This document shows positions 32,406 to 41,368 of a stretch of DNA of 41,385 nt, piece by piece (the stretch's first letter is position 1; each line of letters begins with the position of its first letter). The notes beneath the pieces were generated by a model, which was given only the letters and a program-made list of their open reading frames with translations, had not been told where the DNA came from and did not search any database. The stretch spans positions 1-41,385 of the forward strand of contig CAZBJJ010000014.1 in NCBI GenBank assembly GCA_964492245.1, given 5' to 3'. Origin of the DNA: CAZBJJ01 sp964492245 (GTDB taxonomy: Bacteria > Spirochaetota > Spirochaetia > Treponematales > Breznakiellaceae). The position numbers and the translations under genes are program-made.

Positions 32406-32437
32406 ATTAAGCTCCTTGCCGCAAAAAAATGCGGGCT

Positions 32438-35371
32438 CTATTTTTTAAGGGGGCCTTCCTGTATTCGGCCCAGTTCTCTGTCGAAATAATAGACCACCTG
32501 GCTTTTCTTTTGCTTTACCTCATAGTAACGCCCATGGCTCTCCATGACAACACCGGGAAAAACGCTGCCGCGCACGCAAATTTCCGAATCATGATGTTCT
32601 TCGAACTTTTCGCGCAAGGTAAAAAGGTGCATTGCCAATTTTTCGTTCATTTTCATAAGCTTGACCTTTTCGCTGCGGGCTGCATCGATGGCAGCAGAGT
32701 GGTGCCCTTCGAGGGCTTTTAAGCGCAGATCAAGTTCTACAAGGGCTTTTTTTAACTGTTCTGCCTTTTGTTCGCCTGCCTGTATTTGATCCTGCAAAAG
32801 ATAGTCCTGCCCAAAGGAAATTTCGGTGCGGGTGCCCCGCTCGTTCCCCAGGTTGGCGCACTCCACACCAGTGCGGGCCTTGCAGACACCCCCAATTAAA
32901 TGGCCTTTATCGCCAATAAGACTGAGCTTTCCGTTTACCTTTACATTGGCCAGGAGGCAGCCGTTTTTAATTTTGATGCCTTCTACCGCCAAAAGGGTTG
33001 TCTGTTCCACAAAGCCCAATTCAATGGTCTTTTTTGCCCGGACAACTGCCTTGCCGGCGCCTAAAACCCCCTGGGCCACTACGACTCTGCCCCCAGACGA
33101 CAGAAGGGCGGCTTCTACATTTTCGCCAACAAGGATGTCCTCATCGCTCATCACGGCAAAGCCAGAGAGCACTGAGCCACTTACCCGGACCTCGCCACTA
33201 AACTTAATATTTCCTGTCGCCGGACCCACATTCCCTTTAATGGCATGAATATTGCTAATCTTCATGTTCTTGCCATCGTAGAGAAGCTCGCCCGTCCTAT
33301 TTGCTATAAGGCGAATGCCCTGCTCAATTGGCTCTTCGCGAAGGCTTTCGTCGTGGCTAATTTCCACAATGCTGCCCTTTGCCTGGCTCAATTCCCGGCC
33401 ACGGACATCGTAGCCCTCGCTGCCATCGTCGCCCTGTTTAAGAATTTCGGCAATGGCCTGTCCCTCTTTTACTAAGTTAATTTTATCCTGATTTTTAAAA
33501 TCGGCCCGGCCATTTTCTTCCAAAAGGACGGCCTTGCCGCTGGCTCGCTCAATAAGCCAGTTAAGGACCATGCTGCCCCCAGCAACAGGCGGTTTGCCCT
33601 TTGCAATAACGATGTTTTCTACGCTACCTTTTTGGCGAGCGACTGCCAGCGCCTGGGCAATAAGTTCCTCTTGTAGCCCAGCAATAATGCCCACTTCTTT
33701 TAAGGCCAGGTCTATTTCTTCGCGCGACAGGGGAATGCCCGCACCCTCTTCCTTTATCAGGCTAATGGCAGCCTGCATCGCATCGGGGGCGATTGTCAGC
33801 TTAACCGTAGAGTCTTTCCAGGGGATAACCCGGGCCTCTATAGAGTTTTCGCCTTCTTTTAAAATAAGAAGGCCATCCATATTGCTTATGACCTCGTTTT
33901 TAACCAGGTTCAGCCCAGGGCCAAGGTGCAAGGCGGGATCGTTTCCGGGAATTCCTGGGATAACTGCCCCCTTAACGTCTACTCCCGGGCTGCCGGAAGA
34001 GGGAGGGCCAAGATCTATTACCCTTTGGCTGGATTGAACGGGGGCGTAATGGCAGTCCTTTGTTGCGGGAAAGCTGGCAGGCTCGCCAGGGGCCTTTGCT
34101 TCGTACTGTTCAATGCGCAAAAGCAGGGCTTTAACCTGGGCCTCGGGAAAAAAACTGGCTAAAAGCTTTGGCTTTCTATCCTCTCCCCGCTCGGGCGCCC
34201 GCCCCTGGACCAAAATATAGTCGACCAGCTCGAGGGCCTCGCCCTTTATAAAGTTTAAAACATCGGCTTTTACTACATCAGCCTTATACCCCTTTACTCC
34301 AGAGGCGTTTATCGCATCGGCAATGTTTTTAAGCTCGAGGGGCGGCGAACCGGCAAGGGCCTTTCTAAGGTGGAGCTTGGCTTTAAGGCCACCCTCTTCG
34401 ATAAGCACTTCGGCCTTTGCATCTCGGCTGTCAATAAGGGGGATAATAACAAGGACCTCATCGCCCCGAATTGCCTGAACAATGGCCCTATCTATCTCTT
34501 CGATGGGGCGCAGGCTAAGGCCAGCGGGAATCGCCCCTCGGTTGGCTTCGATAATGTCTGCAGCCGAGGGGGGAGGTAGGCGTCTGTCGCCACGGTAGAG
34601 GAGTAAAACCGGGGTAATGCCATCTTTTGCCCGGGCAAACTCTAAATCGTGGCGGGCCAGAGGCAGTACATCTGCCCAGTTTTTTCCCGCTCGAATAAGG
34701 CCGGCATATTCCGAATAAATATCAAAGCGGTCTAGGCGCAGGCCGGGCCCAAGATGGTAGGTGGTATTTTCGGTCTCTTCGAGAATTATGCTGCCATAGA
34801 CGTCTTTTCCCGGTTTTCCTGGCTTTGCCGCCAAAATACTGCCAACTTTTTCATTTTTTTTACAGTAAAATGTAGCAAGCACCTGGGCATCGACAAAAAT
34901 GCGTTCTTTTTTTTCAATTTTTTCCCACTCTACAAGTTTTTCCTCTTTTGGTGGTAAAAAAGGCAGGCTGCTGGCTTTTTTTACTATTTTTTCGTGTTTT
35001 ATGCGTTCGGTTTTAATAGTAAATAGCTCTGGTGGCTGGGCTCGCTCAAGGCTTTCGGCAGCAAGTTGAGCTAAGTCCTCGGGAACCTCCTTCACATGCC
35101 ATTTGACCTCTTCGGGCGTGCTGGGCACGGGAGCAAGGCCTCGAGCTACAATTGCGTTTGCCGGCTCCGAAAGCTTGGCCCACTTCTGCAGCAGTTCCTC
35201 TATGCCCCGTGGCGTCGGCAGGGAGCCAAGCTCTTGCCCGCTTAAAAAAGCAAGAAGGTTTTCGCTATTCCACTCCATGCCCGCCGGATTGGGCGTAAAA
35301 CAGAGGTGGGCCTCCACCTTTAAACTGTCGAGTTTTAAATGTATATCGCCGGTAATTGTCGCACTGGCCAT
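32438..35371 (-). CDS. FapA/DUF342 family protein, unusually long
   Basis: This 977-aa protein belongs to the DUF342 family (flagellar assembly protein A). The C-terminal beta-helix (about 650-850) contains GNVGPATGNIKFSGEVRVSGSV and LLSSGGRVVVAQGVLG, followed by a coiled coil (about 860-930) with AEQLKKALVELDLRLKALEGHH. The N-terminal part has PGKPGKDVYG-like turns at three places, with an LHLGPGL-type motif after the first two, which points to internal duplication; many family members are near 500-700 aa. FapA proteins influence flagellar number or placement together with FlhG, which is the next gene upstream and overlaps by one base. Confidence 0.82.
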   Translation of the reverse strand: MASATITGDIHLKLDSLKVEAHLCFTPNPAGMEWNSENLLAFLSGQELGSLPTPRGIEELLQKWAKLSEPANAIVARGLAPVPSTPEEVKWHVKEVPEDLAQLAAESLERAQPPELFTIKTERIKHEKIVKKASSLPFLPPKEEKLVEWEKIEKKERIFVDAQVLATFYCKKNEKVGSILAAKPGKPGKDVYGSIILEETENTTYHLGPGLRLDRFDIYSEYAGLIRAGKNWADVLPLARHDLEFARAKDGITPVLLLYRGDRRLPPPSAADIIEANRGAIPAGLSLRPIEEIDRAIVQAIRGDEVLVIIPLIDSRDAKAEVLIEEGGLKAKLHLRKALAGSPPLELKNIADAINASGVKGYKADVVKADVLNFIKGEALELVDYILVQGRAPERGEDRKPKLLASFFPEAQVKALLLRIEQYEAKAPGEPASFPATKDCHYAPVQSSQRVIDLGPPSSGSPGVDVKGAVIPGIPGNDPALHLGPGLNLVKNEVISNMDGLLILKEGENSIEARVIPWKDSTVKLTIAPDAMQAAISLIKEEGAGIPLSREEIDLALKEVGIIAGLQEELIAQALAVARQKGSVENIVIAKGKPPVAGGSMVLNWLIERASGKAVLLEENGRADFKNQDKINLVKEGQAIAEILKQGDDGSEGYDVRGRELSQAKGSIVEISHDESLREEPIEQGIRLIANRTGELLYDGKNMKISNIHAIKGNVGPATGNIKFSGEVRVSGSVLSGFAVMSDEDILVGENVEAALLSSGGRVVVAQGVLGAGKAVVRAKKTIELGFVEQTTLLAVEGIKIKNGCLLANVKVNGKLSLIGDKGHLIGGVCKARTGVECANLGNERGTRTEISFGQDYLLQDQIQAGEQKAEQLKKALVELDLRLKALEGHHSAAIDAARSEKVKLMKMNEKLAMHLFTLREKFEEHHDSEICVRGSVFPGVVMESHGRYYEVKQKKSQVVYYFDRELGRIQEGPLKK

Positions 35372-36522
35372 TAAGGGGCAAAACCCTGTTCAATTGCCTT
35401 GGCAATTTTTGCCTTATATAAATTATTCTCTTTGCGCAGTTGGTTTATTTCGAACTGCTGGCTCTGAATAATTTCTGACATGTCGCCGGGAGAAAGTGAG
35501 GTACAGTGTAAAAGATCTTCTATATAATCCATACGGGCATCCCAGTCGATCTCGGCCTCTAAATTGGCCTCGACATAGGATTCATCCACGGTGGCCTCGT
35601 TAAGAAATTTGTCTTGGTACATCGAATCCTCATCGCTTTGGAAAATTTTATCCGCTATTCTATAGATGGCCTGGGAAATAAGCGACTCGTTTTTGTATTT
35701 TAAAATAGGCATGCGCGAAGAAAGGGCCATATCTTGCAGGCTGTCCCGATAAATAATTCCAAGATGTTCAAGCTGAATACCCAAATATTGGGTGCAGGAG
35801 CGACGAATCCTTAAGGCGTTTTCGGCAGCCTTGGGGTCATCAATTAAATTCATAATAAGGCGTGGCCTAAAATAGTCCAATCGATCCCGGAATTTTTTAT
35901 GGGATTTAGGATCGATTTTTTCCACTTCTTCCAGTATTTTGGGAATATATAGCCTTTGAAGGCTTGTGCCGTCTTTTCGCAGGGTCTCAATAAATTGAAT
36001 TGCAGGATTGTTCCTGCCAAAGGAGGCATACATAAGCCGAAAGACAGCATTTTTTAAAAAAAGATAGGCGTTAAGCGTTGCGGTAACCGTTGGCGCTGTT
36101 ACAATAATGCCCTGATTGGAGAGCAAAAAAAAGTCGAGTATAAATTGATGGGTCCCTGCCCCTAAGTCGATAATAAGGATGTCGGCATCTAAGCTTAAAA
36201 GCCGTTTTGCCAGGGCGTTTTTTTGCGAGGCTTTTAGGTTGGCAGTCCCCGGAAGCTCGGTATCGCCGGGCAAAAACCATAGATTGGGAAAATCGGTCTC
36301 TGCCAGCAGCGAGTTAAAATCGGTTTTGGTATCATTTAAAAAGGTCCCTAAGCCAAGGGTCGGTGCACGATGTCCTATTGCCAAATGTAAATTAGAGGCA
36401 CCCAGGTCTAGATCGGCTAAAACTACCCGCTTGCCTGCCTGTGCCATGGCAACAGCTAGGTTGGCAGCCACCATAGACTTGCCCACGCCTCCCTTTCCGC
36501 TGGCAATTGGCAATATTCGCAT
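35371..36522 (-). CDS. FlhG/MinD-like ATPase
   Basis: This 383-aa deviant Walker ATPase has GKGGVGKS at residues 9-16, DLDLGASNLHLAIG, and DLGAGTHQFILDFFLLSNQGIIVTAP. The overall layout is that of FlhG/MinD2 proteins that position flagella or other polar structures. A C-terminal extension of about 90 residues ends in a coiled-coil-like stretch (IIQSQQFEINQLRKENNLYKAKI), perhaps for partner binding. aaggagag precedes the ATG. It is sandwiched between a small membrane protein gene and the FapA-like gene with one-base overlaps. Confidence 0.85.
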   Translation of the reverse strand: MRILPIASGKGGVGKSMVAANLAVAMAQAGKRVVLADLDLGASNLHLAIGHRAPTLGLGTFLNDTKTDFNSLLAETDFPNLWFLPGDTELPGTANLKASQKNALAKRLLSLDADILIIDLGAGTHQFILDFFLLSNQGIIVTAPTVTATLNAYLFLKNAVFRLMYASFGRNNPAIQFIETLRKDGTSLQRLYIPKILEEVEKIDPKSHKKFRDRLDYFRPRLIMNLIDDPKAAENALRIRRSCTQYLGIQLEHLGIIYRDSLQDMALSSRMPILKYKNESLISQAIYRIADKIFQSDEDSMYQDKFLNEATVDESYVEANLEAEIDWDARMDYIEDLLHCTSLSPGDMSEIIQSQQFEINQLRKENNLYKAKIAKAIEQGFAP

Positions 36523-36959
36523 TAATTCTCTCCTTCTGTAATTGTTGCCCTTTTTTTATAGATAGATCGCGTAGAAAAAAACAGCAACACGACCGCCCCG
36601 AGATCTAAAAAACCAATTAACAGAAGGGAGCTCAGGGCGGTAATGCTCTGGCGAATTAAAAAGCCCGCTTCTGCCAATAAACTTGAAACACTAAGAACGG
36701 GAATAACCAAAAGGGCCATAGAGCAGAGAAGTTTTCCCGTTATATACAGTATGCCTAAACTTTTAGATTGCGGTATATCTAATATAATAAGCAGATTGAT
36801 AAGAATAAACAATGATTGTGGTAGCGAAAGGGCAATGATAATGGCGGTCCTGTAGCCAAGGCTGGCAAAAAAGAGCGTTTTAATAATGTTAAAAATGGTA
36901 AAAACTCGGGCAAAATCCCAAATTAATAGGGACAGCAGGCTGATTTTAGTGCGCACCAT
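36522..36959 (-). CDS. hypothetical membrane protein, 145 aa, four helices
   Basis: Four hydrophobic segments (around 20-35, 40-60, 70-95 and 110-130) with short charged tails make a small integral membrane protein. No family is recognised. It is the first gene of the array and overlaps the FlhG-like gene by one base, so it may anchor that ATPase at the membrane (inference). TATACT on the minus strand (36974-36979) predicts a leader of about eight bases. Confidence 0.7.
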   Translation of the reverse strand: MVRTKISLLSLLIWDFARVFTIFNIIKTLFFASLGYRTAIIIALSLPQSLFILINLLIILDIPQSKSLGILYITGKLLCSMALLVIPVLSVSSLLAEAGFLIRQSITALSSLLLIGFLDLGAVVLLFFSTRSIYKKRATITEGEN

Positions 36960-37002
36960 AAAAAAACTCTACGAGTATACTAGGCTACGGTCAAGAGCCT
37001 TG

Positions 37003-37030
37003 TTGACAAACTGCTATCTGTCCATAAAAT
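37003..37030 (+). promoter_or_regulatory. ctp promoter with perfect -35, start site at the ATG
   Basis: TTGACA (37003-37008), a 16-base spacer and TAAAAT (37025-37030) stand exactly six bases before ATG 37037. The predicted +1 is the start codon. The only ribosome-site-like word, agga, is too close (two bases) to function. Confidence 0.7.
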
Positions 37031-37036
37031 AGGACC

Positions 37037-38587
37037 ATGAATGTAGAGAATACCGGAACGCTGGAAATCCGAAAAAAAAGATATTTGGCCCTCGCCATGC
37101 TGGCCTCGTCTGTTCTTATAGTGGCCGTTTTTTTGTTTACTGCGGTGCCAATGGCCATTGCGGAGACAAAGAGCTCTGCCACTTCCGCTGTGTCTGCAAA
37201 CGACGACTCGCGCCGCTATGCGATGATTTTGCAAAACGTCTTCGACTTTATACGCGAATACTATGTCGAAGAGGTGGACTCGCAGACCCTGTACGAAGGG
37301 GCCATGAAGGGAATGTTTGCGGCCTTGGAAGACCCCCATTCAACCTTTTTAGCAGAATCCGATATGTCCGATTTAAACGACACTACCCAGGGAAATTTTG
37401 GCGGACTGGGTATAAATATTCTTAAACAGGTCGTGCCGGCCAACTCGAACAGACCTGCCTATATAGAGGTTGCCTCTCCCATAGAAGACACACCAGGTTG
37501 GCGGGCAGGGATTCAGCCAGGCGATTTAATAATAGCAATCGAAGGCGAATCCACCGGCGATATGAGTATGGATACCGTCCTTTCTAAGCTGCGCGGTATT
37601 CCGGGCACAGAGGTCTCTATTACTATGCGGCGGGGAGAAAAACTGGAATTCCCGCTGACAATTAAAAGAGCCATAATCGAAGTGCCCACGGTAAAAAGTG
37701 CCCTTATTGGCGATATTGGCTATGTGCGCATCACCACTTTTACGCCGAATACAGTCGAACGCACCAAGGAGGCAATTAAATCCTTTGGGAACAAGAGGTA
37801 TAAGGGTTTAATAGTGGATCTACGCAATAATTATGGCGGGCTTTTGCAGTCGGCAATTGCGGTTTCCGACCTCTTTATCGACGAAGGGGCCATTGTCTCC
37901 ACAAAGAGCCGAATCGAAAAAGACAATGTGGAGTTCAGGGCTAAAAAAACTATCTTCGTACCCAAAGATCTGCCCGTGGTGGTCATGATAAACCGAGCTT
38001 CGGCCTCGGCCTCGGAAATTGTGGCGGGGGCATTAAAAGACAGTGGCCGGGCCTACCTTGTCGGCGAAAAATCTTTTGGCAAGGGTTCGGTTCAGCAGGT
38101 ATATCCTATAGGAAATAGCGGCTTTAAGCTTACTACGGCGCGCTATTATACCCCCAGTGGCATAAATATCGATAAAATTGGCATTCCCCCCGATTTGGAA
38201 GTGCTATTCCCCACCTACAGCGACGAAGAAAACGAGGCCTACGCAAAGCTGATGGAAAGCGAGCGCCTTCGCCATTTTGTACGCGACAACCCCAAGGCCT
38301 CCCCTGCTCAGCAGACCCAGGAAGTGCGGGCGCTTTCTAAGGAATATGCCTTAGACGAATTGCTGGTCGCTCGGCTTTTGCGGGACGAGTACAATCGAAC
38401 CAGTTTTGCACCCATATACGACCTCGAATACGATATCCAGCTCCAAGCCGTTATGAAAATTTTTAAAGACGGCAATTGGACCGAGCTTATAAAGAAGGTA
38501 AAGAGCTTAAAAGAGCTTCAGGAATTGCATTTGTTGGATAGCAAAGAGAACAATGAGACATCTGCTGCTAAAGACCTCTCCCAATAA
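37037..38587 (+). CDS. S41-family C-terminal processing protease
   Basis: This 516-aa protein has an uncleaved or cleaved N-terminal signal helix (residues 16-41), a PDZ domain (about 115-200; LGINILKQV, GWRAGIQPGDLIIAIEG) and the S41 catalytic core. The core carries the RASASASEIVAG nucleophile segment and the lysine of GEKSFGKGSVQQV, forming a Ser-Lys dyad. A C-terminal helical domain of about 120 residues follows. CtpA-like enzymes trim C-termini of exported proteins. It overlaps rsmE by 35 bases. Confidence 0.93.
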   Translation: MNVENTGTLEIRKKRYLALAMLASSVLIVAVFLFTAVPMAIAETKSSATSAVSANDDSRRYAMILQNVFDFIREYYVEEVDSQTLYEGAMKGMFAALEDPHSTFLAESDMSDLNDTTQGNFGGLGINILKQVVPANSNRPAYIEVASPIEDTPGWRAGIQPGDLIIAIEGESTGDMSMDTVLSKLRGIPGTEVSITMRRGEKLEFPLTIKRAIIEVPTVKSALIGDIGYVRITTFTPNTVERTKEAIKSFGNKRYKGLIVDLRNNYGGLLQSAIAVSDLFIDEGAIVSTKSRIEKDNVEFRAKKTIFVPKDLPVVVMINRASASASEIVAGALKDSGRAYLVGEKSFGKGSVQQVYPIGNSGFKLTTARYYTPSGINIDKIGIPPDLEVLFPTYSDEENEAYAKLMESERLRHFVRDNPKASPAQQTQEVRALSKEYALDELLVARLLRDEYNRTSFAPIYDLEYDIQLQAVMKIFKDGNWTELIKKVKSLKELQELHLLDSKENNETSAAKDLSQ

Positions 38588-39401
38588 ATGGGGGCAGGTG
38601 CATATAGAAGGCAAAGACGCCCATTATTTAACACGGGTCCTTCGCCTTGGGCCAGGGGATAGTTTTCACGCTCTCTGTCCCGATGGAAGGCCGGTGTTTT
38701 TGCGCATCGACAGCCTTAATCGTGGCGGTATCGACTGCTCAAAAATTGATGGCGAAGATGCTGGCAATTCGTCTGGCGAGCTCGTACCAGGGCAGACTTT
38801 GCCGAATCAGCCTAGCCAACCGAATCAGCCTAGCCAGCCTAACATCCTGCTTATGCTGGCCTGGCCCAAGGGCCAAAAACTGGATAAAGTTATCCGGCAG
38901 GCAGTGGAAGCAGCAGTGAGCGATATTGTTATTTTTGTGTCGGACCATTCGGTAGCACGGCCGGGCAGGGAGGAGCGAGAAAAAAAACTGCTGCGCCTAG
39001 AGCGAATTGCCAAAGAGGCGCTCCAGCAATCTGGGGCTACCAGGCCCTGCAGACTGTATGAGGCAGATTCTCTGGAAGGGGCAATCGATATACGCGACCA
39101 GCTCTTTGCAGACTTTGGCAATACCGCCTCGCTATTAATGCACCAGGACGCCCTTGCACAGAGGAGTATTCACGAGTATCTTAGCTTACATCCTGAATAT
39201 GTGGCCATTGGTATTGGAAGCGAGGGCGGATTTTCGTCGCGAGAATGCGAATTAAGTTTAAAGCGCAACTTTTTTCCCTGTGTGCTGGGGCGAACTGTCT
39301 TGCGCTGCGAAACAGCGGCAATTTTTGCTATAGCCGCAGTGGAAATTATTTTGATGGAGAGAACTTCATGGCAAAGCCCATCCCCCCCATGCCGGGGATA
39401 A
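38553..39401 (+). CDS. rsmE: 16S rRNA m3U1498 methyltransferase RsmE
   Basis: This 282-aa SPOUT methyltransferase has an N-terminal PUA-like domain (GKDAHYLTRVLRLGPGDSF) and a C-terminal trefoil knot: GIGSEGGFSSRECEL and LGRTVLRCETAAIFAIAAVE. The linker at residues 84-97 is a repeat of NQPSQP units, encoded by two 18-bp repeats, and is not a usual part of the family. The start at 38553 gives MRHLLL, and aaagaga lies upstream inside ctp. Confidence 0.92.
   Translation: MRHLLLKTSPNKWGQVHIEGKDAHYLTRVLRLGPGDSFHALCPDGRPVFLRIDSLNRGGIDCSKIDGEDAGNSSGELVPGQTLPNQPSQPNQPSQPNILLMLAWPKGQKLDKVIRQAVEAAVSDIVIFVSDHSVARPGREEREKKLLRLERIAKEALQQSGATRPCRLYEADSLEGAIDIRDQLFADFGNTASLLMHQDALAQRSIHEYLSLHPEYVAIGIGSEGGFSSRECELSLKRNFFPCVLGRTVLRCETAAIFAIAAVEIILMERTSWQSPSPPCRG
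38802..38836 (+). repeat. two 18-bp-period repeats in the rsmE linker
   Basis: CCGAATCAGCCTAGCCA occurs at 38802-38818 and again at 38820-38836, a period of 18 bp. Each copy encodes the hydrophilic unit NQPSQP, and changes in copy number would not shift the frame. Confidence 0.85.
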
Positions 39402-40132
39402 CCCGCGTCAATTTTTTAAAAATTCCAATTGATGTCGTTCCCGCCTCTGCCATTCCCGAGGCAGTTGATGTTTTAATTAAAGAGGGGAGTTCCCACCATA
39501 TTGTCCTACTCAATCTGCGGAGTCTTTTAAAAGCTCGGCGAAATCGCGATTTTAGGGCCTATGTGCTGGGGGCATCCCTGGTTATACCTGTTTCCCATGC
39601 CATTGTCCGGGGGCTGCAATTTGTCAGCTCTGTTCAGACGGTGCGCTGGATGCCCTTCGATTTTGTCATTCAATTACTTACCGCCTTGGAAGCTAAAAAC
39701 AGAACCGTCTACCTATTGGGTGCCAAAAAACGGAATCTATTGGCAGCCGAAAGGAATTTACGACAGACCTTCCCACAGCTGCGCATTGTTGGCCGCTTTA
39801 ATGGCTTTTTCAGGCGCAACCGGGAGTACCCGATAATAACAGGAATTCGGAAGGCGGCGCCATCGCTATTGCTTGTTGGGCATGGCATAGCTGGGGGGAA
39901 TCTTTGGATTTACCGCAATGTGCGACAGCTTGGACCCGGCCTTAAAATATGGTGTGGCAATCTTTTCGATGTCTTCTCTGAGCGACGGCGCAAGCCTTCA
40001 AAAAAAATCTACGACAAAGGCCTCGAGGGGCTTGTTGCCTGCTTAAAAAATCCCTTTCTCTGCTTGCGCATTTTCCCTTGGCTATATTATAATCATCTTC
40101 TTTTGTTCTATCGCCTGTTCAAAAGGAGGTAA
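39368..40132 (+). CDS. WecG/TagA/CpsF-family protein with altered active site
   Basis: This 254-aa protein has the family layout: an N-terminal FLKIPIDVV strand, SLLKARRNRDFRAYVLGASLVIP, then VYLLGAKKRNLLAAERNLRQTFPQLRIVGRFNGFF and a KIWCGNLFDVFSERRRK segment. Family enzymes transfer N-acetylmannosamine to lipid-linked GlcNAc. In typical members the motif after LVLP is DG, with the Asp proposed as catalytic base; here it reads PVSH (Val75). The C-terminus is basic and may sit on the membrane. ATG 39368, preceded by ggagag, overlaps rsmE by 34 bases; the longer upstream frame is an rsmE shadow. Confidence 0.82.
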   Translation: MAKPIPPMPGITRVNFLKIPIDVVPASAIPEAVDVLIKEGSSHHIVLLNLRSLLKARRNRDFRAYVLGASLVIPVSHAIVRGLQFVSSVQTVRWMPFDFVIQLLTALEAKNRTVYLLGAKKRNLLAAERNLRQTFPQLRIVGRFNGFFRRNREYPIITGIRKAAPSLLLVGHGIAGGNLWIYRNVRQLGPGLKIWCGNLFDVFSERRRKPSKKIYDKGLEGLVACLKNPFLCLRIFPWLYYNHLLLFYRLFKRR

Positions 40133-40141
40133 GTTTTTTAA

Positions 40142-41368
40142 TTGTATAAAGTTTTGTGTGTCGATGAATCCGAGGATACATTGCACGCGATTTGTTTCTC
40201 TTTAGCTGGTCATTTTGACGTGCATTCCTGTAAAAATCCAAGGGTGGCTATCAGTTTAGCAGAAGAATTATCGCCAGAAATTATTCTGTTAAACCCGGTA
40301 ATTAAAGCAGAAAACTTCTCTATCGGAAAATTAGTGCCAAACCTGGTGGCCCTGGATCACAAGCCCTGCTTAATAATGCTCTCTCACTTTACCTATCCCT
40401 GGCTTATAGACTTTACCCGAGATCTTGGAGCTGCTGGTTTTATCTCGAAACCCTGGAGCGAAAAGTGGCTTCTTTTAAAAATAAACAAGCTCTATGCCAG
40501 ATGGTGCGAAAAAGAGCAGGCAATGCTACAAGACAGGGCGGCAAGGGCACAGCTTCCCACTGCCTCTACCTTTGTGGAAGAACATAAAAAAAAGAGATAT
40601 ATAGGAGCAGCGGTACAAATAGTCGGAAGCTCGGTAAAAATGGAAGCCACTCGCGAGGTTTTGTGGCGATTTTCCCTGTCGGATAAGACAGTGCTTTTGC
40701 GGGGCGAGACGGGAACGGGAAAGGACTTAGCCGCCCGCTACATACACGAGCATTCTAACCAGGCAAAGGGGCCCTTTGTAATACGAAATGTGGGGGCAAT
40801 CCCCGATACGCTCTTGGCTGCCGAGCTCTTTGGTTGCGAAAAAGGGGCCTATACCGATGCCATGCCCCGCCAGGGCTGTATGGGAGAGGCCTCGGGAGGG
40901 ACGCTCTTTCTCGACGAAATTGGCGAGGCCAGCCCCTTGTTTCAGACAACACTTTTACGGGTTATAGACAGTGGAGATTACCAGCAGCTGGGATCCAATA
41001 AGAGCAGAAAGGCAAATTTTAGATTGATATGTGCCACAAACAAAAGCCTTTCGGCAATGGTTTCGGATGGGGGCTTTAGGCAGGACCTCTGGCATCGCTT
41101 GAACATGCTCGCGGTAAGAATGCCTTCTTTGCGCGAACACTCGGCCGATGTACCAGAGCTTTTTGACTACTGGTGTCGCAAAGAGGGGGCTCGTGCCAAT
41201 ATGTTTTTGCCCGAAGTCTTCGAATGGCTGCAGGGCCAACATTGGCAGGGCAATGTGCGCGAGTTTAACAATATGCTTTCGCGGGTATGGGTGTTATATG
41301 GCGTGCACGGCACCCGAATAGGGGTAAAACAACTGCAGGAAAGCGCCTTTACCGAGACTTCTGTGTAA
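40142..41368 (+). CDS. NtrC-family AAA+ protein with degenerate receiver and no DNA-binding domain
   Basis: This 408-aa protein starts with a receiver-like domain (1-120) whose phospho-acceptor position is Asn51 (PEIILLNPVI) instead of Asp. The AAA+ domain has Walker A GETGTGKD (188-195), GAYTDA (235-240) in place of the sigma-54-contacting GAFTGA, Walker B LFLDE and the arginine-finger region WHRLNM. It ends about 25 residues after GNVREFNNML, so the usual Fis-type helix-turn-helix is missing. The start is TTG 40142, twelve bases after aaggagg, which overlaps the end of the previous gene. It may act on other proteins or activate sigma-54 from solution; the sequence does not decide. Confidence 0.82.
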   Translation: MYKVLCVDESEDTLHAICFSLAGHFDVHSCKNPRVAISLAEELSPEIILLNPVIKAENFSIGKLVPNLVALDHKPCLIMLSHFTYPWLIDFTRDLGAAGFISKPWSEKWLLLKINKLYARWCEKEQAMLQDRAARAQLPTASTFVEEHKKKRYIGAAVQIVGSSVKMEATREVLWRFSLSDKTVLLRGETGTGKDLAARYIHEHSNQAKGPFVIRNVGAIPDTLLAAELFGCEKGAYTDAMPRQGCMGEASGGTLFLDEIGEASPLFQTTLLRVIDSGDYQQLGSNKSRKANFRLICATNKSLSAMVSDGGFRQDLWHRLNMLAVRMPSLREHSADVPELFDYWCRKEGARANMFLPEVFEWLQGQHWQGNVREFNNMLSRVWVLYGVHGTRIGVKQLQESAFTETSV

